From Ganoderma boninense (lineage: Eukaryota > Basidiomycota > Agaricomycetes > Polyporales > Polyporaceae): a DNA stretch of 64,000 nucleotides. The position numbers and the translations under genes are program-made. The stretch's first letter is position 1; the number at the start of each line of letters is the position of its first letter. This document shows positions 46,971 to 56,616 of the stretch, in pieces. Location: contig CM035311.1 of assembly GCA_002900995.3 (NCBI GenBank), positions 3,224,001 through 3,288,000 on the forward strand, in the 5' to 3' direction. A model generated the notes under the pieces. It did no database searches. It was not told the origin of the DNA and saw only the letters and a list, made by a program, of their open reading frames with translations.

Positions 46971-48328
46971 CAACTCGGACTGAGTGTCCAACCTGAGCAT
47001 TCTGTGAACTAGTTTACAGCCACCTTGACATTATCAAATCGACGTTGCGCTGACATTCTGCGTGAGTACTTCATTACGTCGAGTCTCGAGTATGTTACTG
47101 AGAATGGGATTTCAGATTCATCCTCGACGACAATGTCCCAAAGACTTCTTTACAGATGTACCCGACCTAGCCCCTCTGATTCGCTTTGAGGTTTTGAGAA
47201 AATACAAGTATTACATAAAGGTTTTGGGGGGCATTTGAATGAAGGATAGCTCTTGCTCCATGACAGGGCCTCTTCGTGGCTCGTTTCCATTCTACTGATA
47301 AAGGAAAGATTTCAAGCCTCGATAGCTTACGTATATCCTGCAGCCTCCGTCTCCTTCGCATCGGGAAAGCATACTAGCCTAGCTCGCCGTTTCACAGTGG
47401 CGCGCGGTACCTCCTCCACGTTGAAATATTCCGCAATTCGCAGCTGCATACTGGGTTGGATGAGAAAGGACTGCTGTATTTATATTGAAAGAGCAGCGAC
47501 TTTTACGTTCATATCCTACTGTTCAGGCAAATTTGACAAGGCGAACTCAATGGAACCACTGTGGAGCGGTCGTAACGTGAGTCCGACCCTTCGATGTCGA
47601 TGACCACGAGGTAGTGTCAGGCGAGATCAGAACTTCATGGTCTTCCTGTTCTCGGCACAACCAACCTGCCGTCACCACGCGAGTTTGCAACGTTGTTTTC
47701 CAGGAATGAACGGCGAGCAATGACAGTCTTGAACGCTGGGCGCTGAACTGCCAACGTAACAACGCTCGCTAGCGAACTGAGGACGCCTGTAGCCAATATG
47801 AGGGTGTCATGCGGACTCTGGAGATACTGTATACCCCACAAGTAAGTCCGACTCTTGCAGAACGGGACGATGTAGGAGAGCCCGAGATCGGGATTTCCGT
47901 AAGCTTCTCTAGAGTTGCGATGTCCGGGCATTTTTCGGGACGCGACCGCAGACGTCTTCAGCCGTCAACGATTATTTTAAAAAAAAAGAGACTGTAGCAT
48001 TTTGCGGACGGCCCAGAGCGCAAACTCTGAGCATGACGTTAAAATCGGAGCTTAGTGGGTACGAACGGAAGGAGCGACTAAAAATCGCAGTTGAACTCCC
48101 CAAGATGGACACAAGGCCGTCGCCGCCTGTGTCAAAAGTGGCCGTACTGAAGCGGATCCGAGGGAGAAGCTTCATCCACCTCCCGAATTCGCACCTCGCA
48201 TCTGCTTTCTAATCCTCGCCGAGCCCGAGTTCAGTGCATCCACCGGTCTGCGGCTGACTCACTCGCCTAGCTCATAGGCGAGCAAGAGCAAGAGACGTAA
48301 ACAAAAATCGCGCCCGCTGCAGCAAATG
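46971..48328. other. Intergenic stretch
   Basis: AT-richer than its surroundings, with several poly-A and poly-T runs (a 10-nt A-run near 47980). No supportable gene. It may be the remnant of whatever replaced the end of F-box copy 4, but no element ends were found. Confidence 0.4.
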
Positions 48329-48431
48329 CATAAATATCAGTGCAAGGGGAGGGGAGGAGGAGCAGAGCACAACGCACCACAATTCCTTCGCCATCACCGG
48401 TCACCCACCGCCCACACTTCCGCCTACGACC

Positions 48432-49281
48432 ATGGTCCTCAAGATCCACGGCCACCTCATCGCGACGTGCACGCAGCGCGTGCTGACCGTCGCCGAGGAG
48501 CTCGGCGTCCCGTACGAGCTCGTCGTCGTCGACTACACCAAGAACGAGCACAAGTCGCCCGCGTACATGGCGCACCAGCCGTTCGGGCAGCTGCCGTACG
48601 TCGAGGACGACGGCGTCGAGGTCTTCGAGTCGCGCGCGATCTGCCGCTTCCTCGCGCTCAAGTACGGGGGCGTCGGGACGCTGATCCCCGCGCAGGGCGA
48701 CCTGGTGAAGACGGCCATGTTCGAGCAGGCGGCGAGCGTCGAGCTCAACGACTTCGAGGCGCCGATGGGGATGCTCGCGTGGGAGGCCAAGTACAAGGCG
48801 TAGGTGTCAGACCGTGCTCCGGTGGTTGGGTCTGAGATCGCGGCGTGGACGTGGACTGACGGGGGTCTCGGCGCACAGACACTACGGGCTGCCGTTAAAC
48901 CTGGAAGCTGCGAAGGAGCACAAGGCCAAGGCCGAAGCCAGGTTGGATGGGTACGAAACCATGCTGTCCAAGACTAGATTCCTCGCTGGGGACGTGAGTG
49001 CGTTCATGACGGAGTGGAAACGTGACACTCACCTCTGGTTCTCCGTTGACAGGAGCTTACGCTCGTTGACCTCTTCCACCTCCCCTACGAATCCTTGGTG
49101 ATAGAACAAGGGTTCGATTTCGTAAAGGCCGAGTCATCGAGGTGGCCGAACGTTGCCAGGTACAAGGTCTTCATTTGCGTATGCTTGCGACAGGGAACTG
49201 ATACCGCTTTACAGGTGGTGGAAGGAGGTTACAGGGCGGCCGTCCTGGGCGAAGGTCAATGAGATGAAGAAGGCGATTTAG
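48432..49281 (+). CDS. Glutathione S-transferase, phi-like
   Basis: Four exons, 48432-48799, 48879-48993, 49053-49159 and 49215-49281; 218 aa, the usual size. The N-terminal thioredoxin-like domain (1-80) has MVLKIHGHLIATCTQRV, PFGQLPYVEDDG (the cis-proline glutathione-binding loop) and FESRAICRFLA (the ESR glutathione-binding motif). The C-terminal helical domain has LTLVDLFHLPYE (N-capping box and substrate site) and ends RPSWAKVNEMKKAI. It conjugates or binds glutathione in the cytosol for detoxification. Phi-class enzymes use a serine near residue 11-13 (as in ...STCTRRV); here that position is Ala11, with Cys13 two residues on, so classical activation may be lost and a ligand-binding or thiol role is possible. 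A TATA-like ATAAATA is about 100 nt upstream. Confidence 0.9.
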
Positions 49282-49360
49282 CTGCACCATCAGAGAGCGC
49301 ACAACCTAGTACGGACAGTCTGCATACGGGACCCGGGATGTGCAAGGAAGAGACCCTGGC

Positions 49361-49415
49361 TATCTCGGACGTCATCCACAGGAAGTCGGAGAGGTGGATC
49401 ACCTGGCTGTCGTGA
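49361..49415 (+). pseudogene. Relic of the last exon of a CE16 acetylesterase
   Basis: About 55 nt just after the GST gene match the final exon of the CE16 gene at 59554-59659: TCGGACGTCATCCACAGG, then the codons for RSEKWITWLS with small changes, and a TGA. The rest of a CE16 gene is absent, but the following 3' flank is complete. The GST gene now sits where the esterase body should be. Confidence 0.75.
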
Positions 49416-50040
49416 GGGTGGGGTATTCCGAGGAGGCTTGCAGAAGAAGGCGGGCATTTTGCACCTGTTCTCGACGTGTCACAGGACATAGACCGAAAAA
49501 TGGGCAGAGCACGTACCTCAGAGGCCCATAACAACAGCGCATAATCACCTAACAATATCCAACAACCCAAAGCTACAGCGTATACGAGGAAAAAGCGCAC
49601 CAAACTCACCAGAGGCACCATCGTTGCTCCACCCCACCCACACCTCCCACTTCGAAACGATTTCCCTCCTGAGCCCCTGCCCTAATCCCATCACACACAC
49701 GCACAATATATATGCACCTCCGAGTCCCATGCATTGCACATAGAAAGTCATATACGTACATGTATAGATCGACAATAACTCCCAAAAAGTGTCCCTCCAA
49801 CACGGGTCGCCCCCGACACCCAATCCAGTCGGTACGATCTTGAGATGAAGGATGTCGCTCTCCCCCGCAAAATGGTTCAAGACCCTCCTAGAGGCGTGCG
49901 CGTCGAGTATGAGTCGAGCCCGTGCAGAGAGGATCCCAAATATCAGCCCGCGAGGTGGTAACTTTCGAGAAGGACAAAATTGGCGCGGCGAGAGCTTAAA
50001 TACCTAGATCAGCGTCTAAAAATGTTTAGACGCTCAATGG
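49416..50040 (+). repeat. CE16 3'-flank repeat, copy 0
   Basis: Matches the flank of the second intact CE16 gene (59660-60246) over its whole length: the CTTGCAGAAGAAGGCGGGCAT segment, the ACATAGAAAGTCATATACG block, the CTTGAGATGAAGGATGTCGC block, CAGCCCGCGAGGTGG, a TATA-like TTAAATACC and an imperfect palindrome GCGTCTAAAAATGTTTAGAC (with GC following) at 50012-50033. It is non-coding. Confidence 0.75.
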
Positions 50041-51237
50041 ACATCCTCCCCAAATCGTAGTTCTCAATTGAATGTTTCAATATAACTTATAAGGACTCGA
50101 GACTATACATTTTCGTAAAGTGCACTACATGTTCTAATCGTAGTACTTTCAATAAAAGCAGGCCCTTGCGCTACTCGCCCGTTCCTCCGCCAGCGAGTCC
50201 ACGGCCTATTACGCGCTATCACTGGCGGAAATTCGAAACTTCGGGTGCGATAGAAAGGCACCAGGGCGAACCATGCTTTCCGCGGGCTGCAGCAAGGCTG
50301 CAGCTCAAGAACCTGTCAAGAACTCTCGTGTCTCCGCGTTTAGTGCCACGCTGCCCAGGCACTGCCAACCTGGCATTCCCAGTGACGAAATACATGAGCG
50401 TTGATTCGATCTTGCGGAGTGGACGTGGACGGGCTTACTACGACCTCGCCGACAATCTGTACCATGGGGCGGATGATTGGCTGGTCATACAGTACCTACC
50501 AGCGCTCGTAGGTAAGTGAAGTCGGCGACGATGGCCCAGACCGTGTCACCCAGAATGGATGCCCAAGACGTGTGGCAATGTGTTCGTTTTGACTGTGTTC
50601 TTACTCACTGACCAGGTTGAAAGATACCTGAGACGTCATCAGCGATACGTACTCAATCGTCCCGGTCTGAAGTTGAAATATACACTTCTCACATCGACGT
50701 GCTCAGGACTATTATTAGGCTTTTGGCAAAAAGAGCTCGTGAGGGTCTGACGCCATCACTCAACTGCAGTCTCACGACTCGTTTCGCTCTCCCTGCAATC
50801 CGCAATCCGAATCACTGTATACAATGCCTGCAATATCCTTCATTCAGTCATTGTCAGCCAACTTCAATGACAAACGAAAGCACACACTGAACCTCTTTGC
50901 TGATCCCCTACGACCACACTCCCATTTTGCAAATTGTCCACTGGGGGTCGATGATCTGGGCCTCAGCCCTCACCGGGGCCTCACAACGGACCACGCTCAG
51001 GACGTCGTGTCGTGAACCAACTATCAACCGACGTCCCCAACGCGCCGGCGCATTGATGGAGCCCGGAGGGCATCCCCTGCGGACGTTATCAAGGCGGTCT
51101 ATCCGAGACCTGGTCGAAACTGACGAATGGGTGTGTACTCGTTTGCGCACGTTGATGGGCCAGTGTGTCAGGTGAGAGACGTCTCACAATCAGAATGTCG
51201 CGTATTCCTGTTCGCGAAAATAGGACGCAGAATGAGA
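50041..51237. other. Stretch between CE16 flank copy 0 and the first CE16 gene
   Basis: A frame at 50166-50519 (117 codons) has no recognisable motif. Otherwise nothing is supportable. Confidence 0.4.
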
Positions 51238-51243
51238 TATAAA
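51238..51243 (+). promoter_or_regulatory. TATA box of CE16 gene 1
   Basis: TATAAA 70 nt before the start codon at 51308. The second CE16 gene has TATAATA (58328-58334) at 71 nt, so spacing is conserved. Confidence 0.6.
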
Positions 51244-51307
51244 GACTCTAGTGAGGGGTGAACGGCCTCAGCGCGCACCTCGAAGGCTCGAGCGACGCTT
51301 CTCCGAC

Positions 51308-52582
51308 ATGCTGCGCCAGCTACTCTCCGCCGCGATCTTCGCGAAGGCTGTCGCGCTGTCCGCGCTCGCTGCCGGCCCCAAGCCAGGACAAATCAAGAAT
51401 CTCGTCACCTTCGGGGACTCCTACACCGATGTCGTGAGTTCGAATCTGCCATGCCTTCAGAACAGGGCCAATATTTGGTACTTCTTCACCAGGACCACCA
51501 CGCAGACGGCGGGATCGTATGGCCGGTCGACGCCGCGCAGGACGGCTCCTTCGCCCTCTTCCCCTTCGCCAAAGCCGGCGCAACCTGCTCGAACCTACTC
51601 ACCCCGCGGCCCACCCCATCTGTGTTCGAGTCCCAGCTCCCGACGTACTTCGCCGCGAAGGCGAACGGCTCCCTGGGGCTGCTCAGGCCCGAGGAGACGG
51701 TCTACACGCTCTGGATCGGGACGAACGACGTGGGGATCGGGCAGCTCCTCGTCGGGGGCCAGGTCCCGGGCGTCACGCTCGTGGACACGGTGGCGTGCGC
51801 GGTGGACTGGGTGCGGACGCTGTACGACAGCGGCGCGCGCAACTTCGTCTTCCAGAACGTAAGCCGCATTCGAACGCATAACTGTAGAAGTAGAAAGGGG
51901 GCAGGGGTAGAAGGGGGGGGATGGCTCACCGGGTTCGAACCTGATCATAATGCTCGCCACAGATGATCCCGCTCGAGTTGACCCCGCTCTACTCGGCGAA
52001 CTCGTACCCGAACAAGTACTGGACCGCGCAGCGCAACACGACCGAGTGGAACGTCTTCATGAAGGAACTCACCACCGCCGGCAACGCGCTCGCCCGTCTC
52101 CAGCTCGAGCTCCTCGCCCCGACCCTGCACGGCGCACACCTCGGTGAGCCCCCCACCACTCGCACCTCGCACACAAAGACGAAATCAGACGGGTGCTCAC
52201 TATATGCGTGCAGGCTTCTTCGACTCGCACTCCCTCTTCGCGGACATGTACGCGCGCCCGCAGCTGTACCTGAACGGCACGGCGCCGCTCAACATCACCG
52301 TGCCCGCACACTCGTGCGTGTACCAGCTGAACGAGAGCACGGCCGGCCCAGCCGTGTGCACATTGGTGAACGGGACAGCCCAGGACAGCTATCTCTGGTA
52401 CGTCGTCTTGTCTTGTGGATTGGGGGTTCCGGAGAGGCCCTGTGGATGCGCCGGGCTGACACGACGCGCGGGATAGGTACGATGAGCTGCACCCGTCCGT
52501 CCAGGCGGAGCGCGTGGTGGGGAAGGCGATCGCAGACGCGATTCGCAGGAGGTCGGAGAAGTGGATAACTTGGCTTCGGTAG
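51308..52582 (+). CDS. Secreted CE16 acetylesterase (GDSL/SGNH), gene 1
   Basis: Five exons, 51308-51433, 51493-51858, 51963-52143, 52214-52397 and 52477-52582; 320 aa. The signal peptide is MLRQLLSAAIFAKAVALSAL followed by AAG. The SGNH blocks are all present: block I VTFGDSYTDV with the nucleophile Ser, block III LWIGTNDVG (oxyanion Asn), and block V YDELHPS with the catalytic Asp-His. Several N-glycosylation sites occur (NGS, NTT, NGT, NIT, NES). CE16 enzymes remove acetyl groups from xylo- and manno-oligosaccharides during plant-biomass breakdown outside the cell. Exon lengths equal those of gene 2 exactly. The 3' flank is interrupted by an LTR retroelement 324 nt after the stop. Confidence 0.92.
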
Positions 52583-52906
52583 GGATGGGAGGGGCCATTC
52601 GGGGGAAGACGGTTGTCACGAGTTGGCGGACGTGCGTGTGGCCTGGGTGCTCTGCTCGTTACAACATGCACCATATAAAATCGGCGAGCGACGTACCTCC
52701 AGTTACCCCATCGGCCCCCCACCTACAAGCCATGTGCGAAGAAAGAGGACGTCGAACAACCGTGGGGTCTCCCAATACCGCCTTCCCGCTCACTATCACA
52801 ACCTCTCTCCCATACACGGATGGCATATATGCGCCCCAAATCCAATGCGCACATTGAACACAGAAAGTAATTTACGCACATGTGCCGATGATCGACAGCC
52901 AAAAAC
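52583..52906 (+). repeat. CE16 3'-flank repeat, copy 1, left part
   Basis: Similar to 49416-49790 and 59660-60000 (for example the TATATGCGCCCCAAATCCAATGC-like block and CACAGAAAGTAATTTACGCACAT), though more diverged near the gene. It stops at the AAAAC target site of the retroelement and resumes at 57027. Confidence 0.65.
52902..52906. repeat. Left target-site duplication, AAAAC
   Basis: The identical 5 bp follows the 3' LTR at 57027-57031. Related flank copies have CCAAAATACTG or CCCAAAAAGTG at this place, confirming the empty site. Confidence 0.9.
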
Positions 52907-53321
52907 TGTAAGGTATCGGCGCCTGACTTGGCGTCTCGTTCCTCCTCCAGCGTCTCGTCTTCCTAATCGGACGATCGGTCGCCCGTCTCCCGCGTGCTCC
53001 CCCTTGGTCTCGACCTCCATGTCTCACCTCCCGGTCTCTCTCTAGATGCCCGGTTTTCTTATTGTTCCCTTTCCTCTGCTTTTCCGTCTTCCTCGCTCTC
53101 GCTCGGACCTCTTCCCACTCCACCTCATTTCCAATATCTGTCTCCTATTGTTCTCTCTAGGTACTTAATCTTGTACTCGTACGGGGATGAACCCGAGACC
53201 TTGCGATACGACGACTCAACCCACTCATTCGACTCGCGTGTCTGCAAGACTCTCTCGTGTTTACGGACCCTTCCGACCGCTTGCGCTCAACGCCCAAGTC
53301 CCGGAAGTCCGGTTTATCACA
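52907..53321 (+). repeat. 5' LTR (415 bp)
   Basis: TG...CA ends, pyrimidine-rich, with no open frame of note. It is offset from the 3' LTR by exactly 3705 nt with no difference that I could find. Confidence 0.92.
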
Positions 53322-53409
53322 TTTTTTGAGTGTTTTCTTTTCTTCGTATCGTTTCTGACGCGTCGGACTGATCACCCGTACGCTGACGCCCTATACCGGT
53401 TTACTAGAC

Positions 53410-56400
53410 ATGTCTATTGTTGCTAGCAAGAAGCACATCGGTGCGCGGACCTCGCAGAAGGTGGCCGCCCCCGTCGAGGTCGCTCTCGCTCCAATCACGG
53501 AGGCGAGCACGCTCGAAGTACCCGGTACGTTATCCCATGCATTTCTGCTCCCAGTTATGGAGCCTCGTCTCTCCCCGGTCTCTTCGCACGGAACGCGCGG
53601 GACGTCGGGTGAGGATCAAACGACGCGCGCACTGACCAGGTTGGCCCGCGCGGGGACATTCACTCCCGCGCCGGACAACGTGGTGTACCGCGGTCGTGAT
53701 GGGATGCGCGTAAATACATCGCGCGAGGTGAAGCAGATGGACGCGGAAACGCTGACGTCCGACGGTGAGCCGGCCGCGCCCAGCGCCGGAGCTCCCGTTG
53801 TTGAGACTTCCCTCCATGGTGGTGAGCCGGCCGCGTTCCGCACCGGAGCTCCCACCATGACGATGCATGCAGACGGTGAGCCGGCCGTGCATAACGCCGG
53901 AGCTCCCGTCAAGATTCCTTCTCCCGGTGGTGAGCCAGCCGCGTGTTGCAGCGGAGCTCCCATCAGGATGCATGCAGGCGGTGAGCCGTGCGCTTTTGGC
54001 CACGGAGCTCCCGTCATGAAAGATTCGCAGGACGATGGTGAGCCGGCCGCGCACAGCGCCGGAGCTCCCATTGGAGGATCCTCGCGATCTGAGGCTGAGA
54101 CGGTGGCTTGCGCTGCCAGCTCTCGCCCAGAAGAACCAGGAGTTTCGTCCCCAGAGGAATGGAAGCTCCTGGTCATGGGTATGGGCAAGCAGCCATCCTC
54201 GCCGAGTGTTCTCAGCGTCGCGACAAGAAGTTCTCCCTCGTGGTTTGACTTGTCAGAGGATGAGGACCCGTATGGCCCTCTACCTAAGGACTCGTTCATT
54301 AGTACCAATAGTATTTGTCCTGTGTTACCTCCAATTAGAATTCAATCATCGTTCAGTGATGATTTCTGGAGTGAAATTGATTCAAGCTCGAGCGATGAAG
54401 AGCCTGATATGGAATGTGCCACTCAAGCTACCATTACAACAAGCACGGAACAGTGCGAGAAGTGGCGTCATGGGCTCTCTGTCATGGCAGTGCTCATACA
54501 GGTAGATTCAGACGACGAGTCCCAAGTCCTGGCCCCTGCAACAACAGATTCAGACGAGGAAGTGCTCAGGGCTGCAACGCGTAGGCACACCTCCGAGTCG
54601 ACAAAGGCCAGAAAGGCAGTTCCGCGGACTAAGGACCAGCGTGAATTCCTCCGCCAGTACGTCTCTGGAGCGCGCGCGAAGCGCGACAAGTCCAACTCAG
54701 CTCCGCGATTGAGAAAAAGCAAGAGTAAGACTCCACAGGGACCCGCGCACTTCAAGCGCGAACCTTCATTGGTTCCTGATGGGGGATGGTTCCGAGTGTC
54801 CACCGCGGCTGGAGGGCGCAAGCCTCCTCGAGGCCCGCCTTCGTCTTCGTCTAGCAGTTCGGACGCAGACAGCAGCCCTACGGACAGCTCAAGTGAGCGC
54901 GGGTACTCGAGTTCGGGCTCGTCTTCGTGCTCAGACCATGGGCACCGGGGCAAGACCCCGCGCGAGAAACGCCACCGCGCGAAGCAGAAGCGCGAGGCCA
55001 AGCGCATCCGGAAGGCCCTCGCTAGGGTCAAGATCAAGCCGCCCTTCTCGTGGGATGGTACACCCGATCTAGACCTGTTCGATCAATGGACGTACGAAGT
55101 GGATACATGGCGCGAAATATATGGACTATCTGATAAGCTCGCGCTGAAGCTGGTGGTGCAGTTTCTTACAGAAATTCCAAGCAGATTCTTCATGAAACAT
55201 GTCGCTACCTGTCAGTCGGAGTGGGACATGTCCAGTCTTTACGAAGCGCTGTTTGATTACTGTTTCCCCACGGACTACAAAGCGGATCTTCGGCTGAGGC
55301 TCGAGCGATCTGTGCAAGGCAGATCCAAAGTGCGGGACTTTGTGCGCGAGATCCAGCATCTCGCTGCCAGGTTCCCGGATGTTTCGGATTTCCAGCTTGC
55401 GCAAATTTTCTGGCGCGGGGTACATGGTTATATTCGTGTATACCTGATTGAGAAAGGACTGCACCCGGAGCGCACACCTCTCAACAAGATGGTGAAGTAC
55501 GCTGCACGTCGCGAGGAAGCCTATATTGAAGCTAGGCGCAGTGAGCGAACCTACGAGGGATCAGTCCCTGCCGGACGAAGTTGGGAGAGCTTCGTTGAAG
55601 CAGACTCATCAGAACTTCAAGGAGATGCTGAACCTACTAGTGAGTGGCCTGACTGGCACGAGCACCATCCCGAACAGCGTGATTATCATGGGCCAAGCGA
55701 GCTGTCCGAGAAGCTGTTCAAAGAACAACGCGATAAGTTGTATGCAGAAGGACGCTGCTTCAGCTGTGGCGAAAAAGGACATCTGAGGCGCGACTGCCCT
55801 GTGCGCCAGACCGCGAAAGCCCCAAACGTTGGCATCAGTGCCAGCTCTATCCGGTTCGAGAACCTGGAAATATTGGCTGAACGCGCTCGACAAGCCGACA
55901 GTATAAACGTTGCTGCAGTCCGCTTTGACGTCCCTGAGCTCAATGAGCATGCAGCGGTACATTGGCCTGAGTTTGATGCACACAGCATGGTAGCGATGGA
56001 CCCGCCGGATGAGAAACTGGACCAACTTTGGTCGAAGTTGCCCAACAAGCCAGACTCACACACAATCAATCACATCGTCCGAGATGGTAATGCTTGCCAA
56101 ACCGGTGCTCCACCGCATGGCGTCATGGTCCAGCTTTCTGATCAAGGAAGCGTTTACTATGTTCATGGCGCTGGTTGTGAATTTCTCAGCCGTAGATATG
56201 GAGTACGCGGCAGCGGACGAGGCGTTCGACATGGCCACAAAGTCAGCGGACTGGATGGCGGCGGGCGCCGGTGGCGCGGCGGAAGCTCTCAATGCGGCCT
56301 TGAAACAGTGTCTCCGGTGACTCGTCTCCTCGAACAGAATACAATCTTGAGGAGCGGCACCCAGGTGGAATCCATGGATGAATTCCTGACAGAAAGCGAT

Positions 56401-56460
56401 GAATATGACGACCAGGAGAATGAACCGTCGGTCGGGCCTCTGGCTGAGCTTGACTTCTAG
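53410..56460 (+). CDS. Retrotransposon Gag protein with zinc knuckle (1016 aa)
   Basis: An uninterrupted frame of 1016 codons starting 88 nt after the 5' LTR. Residues about 118-225 hold six imperfect copies of a roughly 20-residue repeat centred on GEPAAxxxGAP. Then comes a Ser/acidic-rich region with RS-like parts (RRHTSESTKARKAVPR, SSSSSDADSSPTDSSS). A basic KRHRAKQKREAKRIRK-type helix follows, then the Gag domain at about 545-715 (FSWDGTPDLDLFDQW, LYEALFDYCFP, VRDFVREIQHLAARFPD). The CCHC knuckle CFSCGEKGHLRRDC is at 783-796, and a 220-residue acidic tail ends in TAG. Gag packages element RNA into particles. The N-terminal half is far longer than usual. No polymerase follows. Confidence 0.9.
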   Translation: MSIVASKKHIGARTSQKVAAPVEVALAPITEASTLEVPGTLSHAFLLPVMEPRLSPVSSHGTRGTSGEDQTTRALTRLARAGTFTPAPDNVVYRGRDGMRVNTSREVKQMDAETLTSDGEPAAPSAGAPVVETSLHGGEPAAFRTGAPTMTMHADGEPAVHNAGAPVKIPSPGGEPAACCSGAPIRMHAGGEPCAFGHGAPVMKDSQDDGEPAAHSAGAPIGGSSRSEAETVACAASSRPEEPGVSSPEEWKLLVMGMGKQPSSPSVLSVATRSSPSWFDLSEDEDPYGPLPKDSFISTNSICPVLPPIRIQSSFSDDFWSEIDSSSSDEEPDMECATQATITTSTEQCEKWRHGLSVMAVLIQVDSDDESQVLAPATTDSDEEVLRAATRRHTSESTKARKAVPRTKDQREFLRQYVSGARAKRDKSNSAPRLRKSKSKTPQGPAHFKREPSLVPDGGWFRVSTAAGGRKPPRGPPSSSSSSSDADSSPTDSSSERGYSSSGSSSCSDHGHRGKTPREKRHRAKQKREAKRIRKALARVKIKPPFSWDGTPDLDLFDQWTYEVDTWREIYGLSDKLALKLVVQFLTEIPSRFFMKHVATCQSEWDMSSLYEALFDYCFPTDYKADLRLRLERSVQGRSKVRDFVREIQHLAARFPDVSDFQLAQIFWRGVHGYIRVYLIEKGLHPERTPLNKMVKYAARREEAYIEARRSERTYEGSVPAGRSWESFVEADSSELQGDAEPTSEWPDWHEHHPEQRDYHGPSELSEKLFKEQRDKLYAEGRCFSCGEKGHLRRDCPVRQTAKAPNVGISASSIRFENLEILAERARQADSINVAAVRFDVPELNEHAAVHWPEFDAHSMVAMDPPDEKLDQLWSKLPNKPDSHTINHIVRDGNACQTGAPPHGVMVQLSDQGSVYYVHGAGCEFLSRRYGVRGSGRGVRHGHKVSGLDGGGRRWRGGSSQCGLETVSPVTRLLEQNTILRSGTQVESMDEFLTESDEYDDQENEPSVGPLAELDF

Positions 56461-56463
56461 TAG

Positions 56464-56616
56464 ATCCCAGATGGAGGCTCTGGACCAGACATCATGGAGG
56501 GCAGGTATCTAACGAAATTGGTTGGATCAGAAAAATCACTCACGAAGGAGCTGCTGTACGCCAATACAGGCCCAATAGCTGGGGACTTGCGAGCAAGTCC
56601 CGGAGGGCGAATGTAA
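56464..56616 (+). other. In-frame tail after the Gag stop codons
   Basis: Directly after two in-frame TAG codons (56458-56463), the same frame stays open for 50 codons with protein-like composition (DIMEGRYLTKLVGSEKSLTK, ELLYANTGPIAGDLR) and ends at ATG-TAA, where TAA falls in the first bases of the 3' LTR. It may be the residual C-terminus of a lost polyprotein or a readthrough extension. Confidence 0.5.
56582..56601 (+). other. Perfect hairpin before the polypurine tract
   Basis: GGGACTTGC and GCAAGTCCC form a 9-bp stem with a GA loop, ending just before the purine tract CGGAGGGCGA and the 3' LTR. It is transcribed near the end of the element RNA. Confidence 0.6.

Noticed and set aside
50166..50519. 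117-codon frame right after CE16 flank copy 0, downstream of a TATA and palindrome
   Set aside because: Its position suggested a gene driven by that promoter, but the other two flank copies have no matching frame and the peptide has no recognisable feature.
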